A stretch of 10,226 nucleotides of DNA. Source: Elusimicrobiota bacterium. GTDB lineage: Bacteria > Elusimicrobiota > Elusimicrobia > 2-02-FULL-39-32. Location of the stretch: contig JAHFCA010000004.1 of assembly GCA_023249715.1 (NCBI GenBank), positions 1 to 10,226 of the forward strand. The letters run 5' to 3'. The position numbers and the translations under genes are program-made. Numbering within the stretch: position 1 is the stretch's first letter; each line of letters starts with the position of its first letter. Below are positions 7,198-10,226 of the stretch, one piece after another. The notes under the pieces were generated by a model. That model was not told the DNA's origin. It saw nothing but the letters and a program-made list of their open reading frames with translations, and ran no database searches.

Positions 7198-7553
7198 ATG
7201 GGGGAGATCTCTTTTACGCGGTCGATTGTGTAAGAGCAAGCCGATAACGCTTCTTTCCTATGAGGAGCCGTGGCCAGAATAAACACGGCTATTTCCCCGA
7301 TAGAAAGCGCGCCAGTTCTGTGAATGATTGAGAGCTGCGAAATTTTCCAGAGCGCCCTTACTTCCTTTTCCACCGCTTCAAAACTTTTTAGAGCCATGGG
7401 CGCATACGCTTCATAGTAGAGCTGTTTTATTTTTTGTCCTTCGGAATGGTTTCGCACCGTTCCCATAAAAGTAGCGAGGGCGCCATTTTCTGGGGCAATC
7501 GCGTTAGCCAGGATAGCAGAAATATCAATTGGATTAGGGGTAACGGAAAACAT
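7176..7553 (-). CDS. moaE: molybdopterin synthase large subunit MoaE
   Basis: The catalytic subunit of MPT synthase, which with thiocarboxylated MoaD converts cyclic pyranopterin monophosphate to molybdopterin. The product has 125 residues. Motifs seen: GALATFMGTVRNHSEG (24-39), YYEAYAPMA (46-54), IIHRTGALSIGE (76-87), TAPHRKEAL (95-103), and the catalytic-lysine region DRVKEISPIWKKE (111-123) with Lys114 and Lys121. ATG 7553 is preferred over an in-frame start at 7586 because GGAGG lies nine bases before it and MFSVTPNPID resembles MoaE N-termini. The protein stops two residues after WKKE, whereas E. coli MoaE continues for about 25 residues. Its last 22 bases overlap the start of the moaC-moaB gene. 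Confidence 0.95.
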   Translation of the reverse strand: MFSVTPNPIDISAILANAIAPENGALATFMGTVRNHSEGQKIKQLYYEAYAPMALKSFEAVEKEVRALWKISQLSIIHRTGALSIGEIAVFILATAPHRKEALSACSYTIDRVKEISPIWKKEIV

Positions 7554-7558
7554 AGAGC

Positions 7559-7798
7559 CTAACCTCCGCTTACCGGAGGGATCCATGCGATTTCGTCTGT
7601 TTCATTGATGATGGTCTCGTTTGAAGTAAAACTTAAGTTGACCGCAAAACGTCCCGGCATCCCTTTAAAAGAAGGATAGATTTTTTCCAACTCTTTTTTT
7701 AATTGATTTAAGTTATGCAAAGGAGCAACTTCCAATTGAATTTCCTCTTTGTCTAAGAGATCTTTGGCGATGGAAAAAAATTTGATCTTAATTTTCAT
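7559..7798 (-). CDS. moaD: molybdopterin synthase sulfur-carrier subunit MoaD
   Basis: A 79-residue ubiquitin-fold protein that carries the sulfur for dithiolene formation as a C-terminal thiocarboxylate. It begins MKIKIKFFSIAKDLL and ends IPPVSGG; the free C-terminal Gly-Gly is the obligatory active end. The length is typical. AGGA lies five bases before the ATG. The gene sits 15 bases after moaA and five bases before moaE, the usual pairing of the two MPT synthase subunits. The MoaD-adenylating enzyme MoeB is not encoded in the window. Confidence 0.95.
   Translation of the reverse strand: MKIKIKFFSIAKDLLDKEEIQLEVAPLHNLNQLKKELEKIYPSFKGMPGRFAVNLSFTSNETIINETDEIAWIPPVSGG
7563..7567 (-). promoter_or_regulatory. 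Shine-Dalgarno of moaE, formed by the MoaD Gly-Gly codons
   Basis: The minus strand reads GGAGG nine bases before the moaE ATG at 7553. The same bases are the GGA GGT codons for the C-terminal Gly-Gly of MoaD, followed directly by the moaD stop TAG. This decides the moaE start and links translation of the two subunits. Confidence 0.75.
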
Positions 7799-7813
7799 CG
7801 TGTTCCTAGGCTC

Positions 7814-8803
7814 TTATCCACCCACTTGCGACATTTGTAGATGCTGGCTTAAGTAGTGGTCTGGCCGAATAAAATGTTCTTCTGGTTTTAAGAGCAGGGC
7901 GTTGCGAATGACCACTTTTAAATCTTGGTCGGAGGCTCCCTGCCGTAAGGCCAATCTCAAATTAGCGGAGTCTGGGCCGTGGAGACACGTTTTTAAAATC
8001 CCGCGGGCGTTGAGACGAATACGATTGCACGAACCGCAAAAGTGGTTCGATATCGGACTAATAAAACCTATCTTCCCGATCCCCTCTTTAATTTTAAAAA
8101 CTTTAGCCACACTCCCAGAAAATTCTTCGGGAATTAATGCGGCGCGTTGCTCTACGCGTTCTTTAATTTCCTCTACAGAAACAAAGTTATCGTGGGTTAG
8201 GGAAGAGGTTCCTTCAAAATTATTGGCGGTGGGCATGACTTCTAAAAAACGAACTTCCACAGGATGGTTTTTGGCAAAAGCAACAAAATCTTCCACTTCA
8301 TCCAAATTTATGTTTCTCATGACCACCATATTTATTTTTACGGGGGTTAACCCGGCTGCAATGGAATCTTCTATTCCCCGCAATACGCTGTTTAAGCTAT
8401 CGGAGCCCGTAATGTTAAAAAACCTCTCTTTATTAAATGTGTCTAAACTGATATTGATTCGGGTAAGGCCCGCCGCTATTAAAGAAGGAATTCTTTTGCT
8501 TAAGGTTACTCCGTTGGTGGTAAGAGAAACATCGCGGATTCCCAAAGCGATCACCTCTTTTAAAATAGATTCTAACTCCAGTCGCAATAAAGGTTCTCCT
8601 CCGGTGAGTCGTACTTTGCAAACTCCCAGATCGCGAAAGATTTTTAAAAGACGTTTTAATTCTTCTAAACGAAGCAATTCGTCGCTGGAAAAGAATTGAA
8701 TTTTCCCTTTGGGCATGCAGTAACGACACCGCAGGTTGCAGCGATCCGTTACTGAAAGGCGCAAGTAAGAGACTCTCCGTTTAAAACTGTCTTCTGTAAT
8801 CAT
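7814..8803 (-). CDS. moaA: GTP 3',8-cyclase MoaA
   Basis: A radical-SAM enzyme catalysing the first step of molybdenum-cofactor synthesis, conversion of GTP to 3',8-cyclo-GTP. The 329-residue length is normal. The N-terminal radical-SAM cluster motif is CNLRCRYC (Cys22, 26, 29), followed by LTGGEPLLR (67-75) and ISLDT (118-122). The second 4Fe-4S cluster ligands are Cys256, 259 and 273 in CGSCNRIRLNARGILKTC. The C-terminus, MSQVGG, carries the conserved Gly-Gly tail needed by MoaA. I chose ATG 8803 because MITEDSFKRRVSYLRLSVTDR aligns with family N-termini. An in-frame GTG at 8824 would add seven residues. Neither start has a clear Shine-Dalgarno, so the start is the least certain part. It follows the P-II gene by 29 bases (eight if GTG is used) and precedes moaD by 15. 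Confidence 0.96.
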   Translation of the reverse strand: MITEDSFKRRVSYLRLSVTDRCNLRCRYCMPKGKIQFFSSDELLRLEELKRLLKIFRDLGVCKVRLTGGEPLLRLELESILKEVIALGIRDVSLTTNGVTLSKRIPSLIAAGLTRINISLDTFNKERFFNITGSDSLNSVLRGIEDSIAAGLTPVKINMVVMRNINLDEVEDFVAFAKNHPVEVRFLEVMPTANNFEGTSSLTHDNFVSVEEIKERVEQRAALIPEEFSGSVAKVFKIKEGIGKIGFISPISNHFCGSCNRIRLNARGILKTCLHGPDSANLRLALRQGASDQDLKVVIRNALLLKPEEHFIRPDHYLSQHLQMSQVGG

Positions 8804-8832
8804 TATGAATGGGCGTTGAGTCACTAATTTTT

Positions 8833-9150
8833 TTAAAGAGCGGCTTTGCCGGTGCGGATGGTATAGGCAGAATCAATTGAGGAGACAAAAAGTTTTCCGT
8901 CCCCATAGTTCCCTGTTTTGGCGGCAGCGGCAATGGCATTCGACGCTTTTTCTACCATGGCATCTTCGACCACGACCATAATCATGGTTTTGGCCAGTTC
9001 GTCATAGACCGCGGTGCCTACCTGAATTCCTTTTTGTTTGCCGCGGCCAAACACATCCATCTTAGTGATGGATGGGAACCCTGCGGTTTCCAATCCTCGC
9101 ACCACCTCTTCCTCTTTTTCCGGCCGTATAATCGCTCGTATCATCTTCAT
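8833..9150 (-). CDS. P-II family nitrogen regulatory protein, NifI1-like
   Basis: A 105-residue P-II signal protein, expected to be a cytoplasmic trimer that senses ATP/ADP and 2-oxoglutarate and acts by binding targets through its T-loop. It starts MKMIRAIIRPEK, and the segment leading into the T-loop is MDVFGRGKQKGIQVG (31-45). The B-loop is TGNYGDGKLFV (79-89) and the C-loop is YTIRTGK (96-102). The wording of the T-loop and the MIMVVVED strand after it resemble NifI1 of nitrogenase operons more than GlnB/GlnK. The loop is about four residues shorter than in GlnB, and the canonical ELYRGAEY uridylylation segment is absent. No nifI2 or nif gene is nearby; it sits between nirA and moaA. A GGAGGAG Shine-Dalgarno supports the ATG, four bases after the nirA stop. 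The target may be a nitrate/nitrite assimilation component (inference). Confidence 0.92.
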   Translation of the reverse strand: MKMIRAIIRPEKEEEVVRGLETAGFPSITKMDVFGRGKQKGIQVGTAVYDELAKTMIMVVVEDAMVEKASNAIAAAAKTGNYGDGKLFVSSIDSAYTIRTGKAAL

Positions 9151-9154
9151 ACAC

Positions 9155-10226
9155 TTATTCTCCTCCCCAACCTGAATCGGCTGGGATCATTACCACTCTT
9201 TGTTCCGCCTCTACATCCCGGCGCACTTTTTTTAATATAGTCATGTTACGAATAATGGGTTCTAACACATCGGGTAAAATATCGCAGGGGACCAGCTCCA
9301 TAATTTTTTCCGCTGCCCGCGCATTCTTGCCAATTTTTCCACCCACAAAAATGTGCACGGCGTCTACAATTTTTCCGTCTATATTCGCTTTAATCCCTTG
9401 AAACCCAATATCGGCCGTGTGGTGATTGCCGCACCCTGCGGCGCAGCCCGACCAGTACATCCGTATTTTTTCAATTTGTTCTTTCCCCAATCTTTTTTCT
9501 AATTCTTTTGTAACTTTCAAAGCTATTCCTTTGGATTCAATTAAGGCTAAGTTGCAGTAATCAATCCCTACACACGATACCAGCCCTCTGGAAAATGGAG
9601 TGGGGTTCGGGGGGAGCTGGGCAAGGAGCGGTTCTTCTTCTAAAATCTTTAGCTTATTTTCTGGCACATTGACGAGAATCATATTTTGTTGAGGAGTAAT
9701 TCTAATGTCGCCGGTTCCATAAACTTCGGATAGACGCGCAATTTCATACAGTTGTTTTGAACTCAGTCTTCCAACGGGGATCGAAAGTCCTACTGAATAA
9801 AGGCCGGGCTGTTTTTGGGGAGAGATTCCTAAATGGTCGGTTTCCGTTTCTTTACGTAAATCTTCTCCAGCAGTTAAAAAATTAGAGGCGCCTGCTTGTT
9901 TCCATGGAGTCTCAAGCTCCGACCTAAATTTTTCTATTCCCCAAGCTTCTAATAAAAAAGAAAGGCGACATTTTGTTCTTTCTACTCGGAATCCATGGTC
10001 GCGGAAGAGCAGAGCAATTTGAGAACAAATAGGTGCCGCTGCTTCCGGGGGAACAAAAATATCTAAATTTTGAGCGTTATTAAAACCGCCCGACCCCATT
10101 TTTCCGCCGACCCAGACGTTGAACCCTTTTGTTTTGGCGCCATTCATACTTTTTTGCGCGGGAACTAGTCCAATGTCTTGCGATTCCGGGTGGGTGCAAT
10201 TTTCTAAACAGCCAGTAATCGTCACA
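9155..10226 (-). CDS. nirA: sirohaem/4Fe-4S nitrite (or sulfite) reductase, C-terminal part (5' end outside window)
   Basis: 356 residues of a nitrite/sulfite reductase of the ferredoxin-dependent type; the N-terminus lies beyond the right edge. Numbering here starts at 10225. The sirohaem-4Fe-4S ligands are visible as Cys218-x5-Cys224 (SCVGIDYC) and Cys261-x3-Cys265 (SGCAAGC), followed by ADIGFQG. Between the halves lies a ferredoxin-like NIR_SIR segment (about 137-205; GLYSVGLSIPVGRLS, ITPQQN). An earlier pseudo-repeat also has CxxxC (TGCLENC, 4-10), DIGLVPA and VGGKMG. The enzyme reduces nitrite to ammonium (or sulfite to sulfide) by six electrons. Sequence alone does not settle the substrate; the following P-II and Moco genes favour nitrite in nitrate assimilation. 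The last codons (GWGGE) hold the ribosome binding site of the P-II gene. Confidence 0.9.
   Translation of the reverse strand, partial: VTITGCLENCTHPESQDIGLVPAQKSMNGAKTKGFNVWVGGKMGSGGFNNAQNLDIFVPPEAAAPICSQIALLFRDHGFRVERTKCRLSFLLEAWGIEKFRSELETPWKQAGASNFLTAGEDLRKETETDHLGISPQKQPGLYSVGLSIPVGRLSSKQLYEIARLSEVYGTGDIRITPQQNMILVNVPENKLKILEEEPLLAQLPPNPTPFSRGLVSCVGIDYCNLALIESKGIALKVTKELEKRLGKEQIEKIRMYWSGCAAGCGNHHTADIGFQGIKANIDGKIVDAVHIFVGGKIGKNARAAEKIMELVPCDILPDVLEPIIRNMTILKKVRRDVEAEQRVVMIPADSGWGGE
9160..9166 (-). promoter_or_regulatory. Shine-Dalgarno of the P-II gene
   Basis: GGAGGAG on the minus strand lies nine bases before the ATG at 9150 and overlaps the last three sense codons of nirA (Gly-Gly-Glu). 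It supports this start and suggests coupled expression with nirA. Confidence 0.75.

Noticed and set aside
7198..7239. Upstream TTG start adding 14 residues to the MoaC-MoaB protein
   Set aside because: The extra residues (LLHNRPRKRDLPH) do not resemble MoaC and would deepen the overlap with moaE; ATG 7197 fits the family start.
7902..8699. Long plus-strand open frame (265 codons) antisense to moaA
   Set aside because: It lies opposite a gene with intact radical-SAM motifs, shows no recognisable domain, and has the low-complexity Ser/Lys/Arg composition typical of an antisense shadow.
8804..8832. Moco riboswitch or separate promoter before moaA
   Set aside because: Only 29 bases separate the P-II and moaA genes, far too short for a Moco RNA motif, and no promoter boxes are visible.
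1..10226. Insertion sequences, CRISPR arrays, tRNA/rRNA genes, prophage parts
   Set aside because: No transposase, terminal inverted repeats, regularly spaced repeats or RNA gene signatures were found on either strand; the window is continuous housekeeping coding sequence.

Overview
The window is a compact chromosomal segment from a diderm (Gram-negative-type) bacterium. The diderm assignment rests on an exported beta-barrel protein that ends in an aromatic residue. Base composition is moderately AT-leaning by eye. The clpB gene has a CIRCE/HrcA-type operator, which argues against an enterobacterial (sigma-32 type) heat-shock organisation. I cannot name the phylum from sequence alone. There are no mobile elements, RNA genes or CRISPR arrays, and coding density is very high.

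Left part (1-4292). The 3' end of nadB (L-aspartate oxidase, NAD biosynthesis) runs rightward and overlaps the convergent clpB gene tail-to-tail by 24 bases. clpB (ClpB disaggregase) runs leftward from a strong sigma-70-like promoter whose start region lies inside a CIRCE inverted repeat. A gene for an unrecognised outer-membrane beta-barrel protein is divergent from clpB and has an extended -10 promoter very close to its GTG start. It meets the next leftward gene tail-to-tail with overlapping stop codons.

Right part (4289-10226). Eight genes lie head-to-tail on the minus strand and are almost certainly one transcription unit. In transcription order they are: nirA (sirohaem nitrite/sulfite reductase, 5' end outside the window), a NifI1-like P-II protein, moaA, moaD, moaE, a moaC-moaB fusion, moeA, and a TSUP (TauE/SafE) permease. 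Gaps are 3 to 29 bases, or the genes overlap by 4 and 22 bases. Several ribosome binding sites lie inside the glycine-rich 3' end of the preceding gene.

How the genes fit together. MoaA plus MoaC make cyclic pyranopterin monophosphate from GTP, and MoaD/MoaE form MPT synthase. The MoaB domain adenylylates molybdopterin and MoeA inserts molybdate, so most of the molybdenum-cofactor pathway is present. The obvious client is an assimilatory nitrate reductase, expected upstream of nirA beyond the right edge. NirA would reduce the resulting nitrite to ammonium, and the P-II protein would report nitrogen status. The most interesting points are the NifI1-type P-II protein in a nitrite-reduction operon, the TSUP permease closing a Moco operon, and the well-formed CIRCE/promoter arrangement at clpB.
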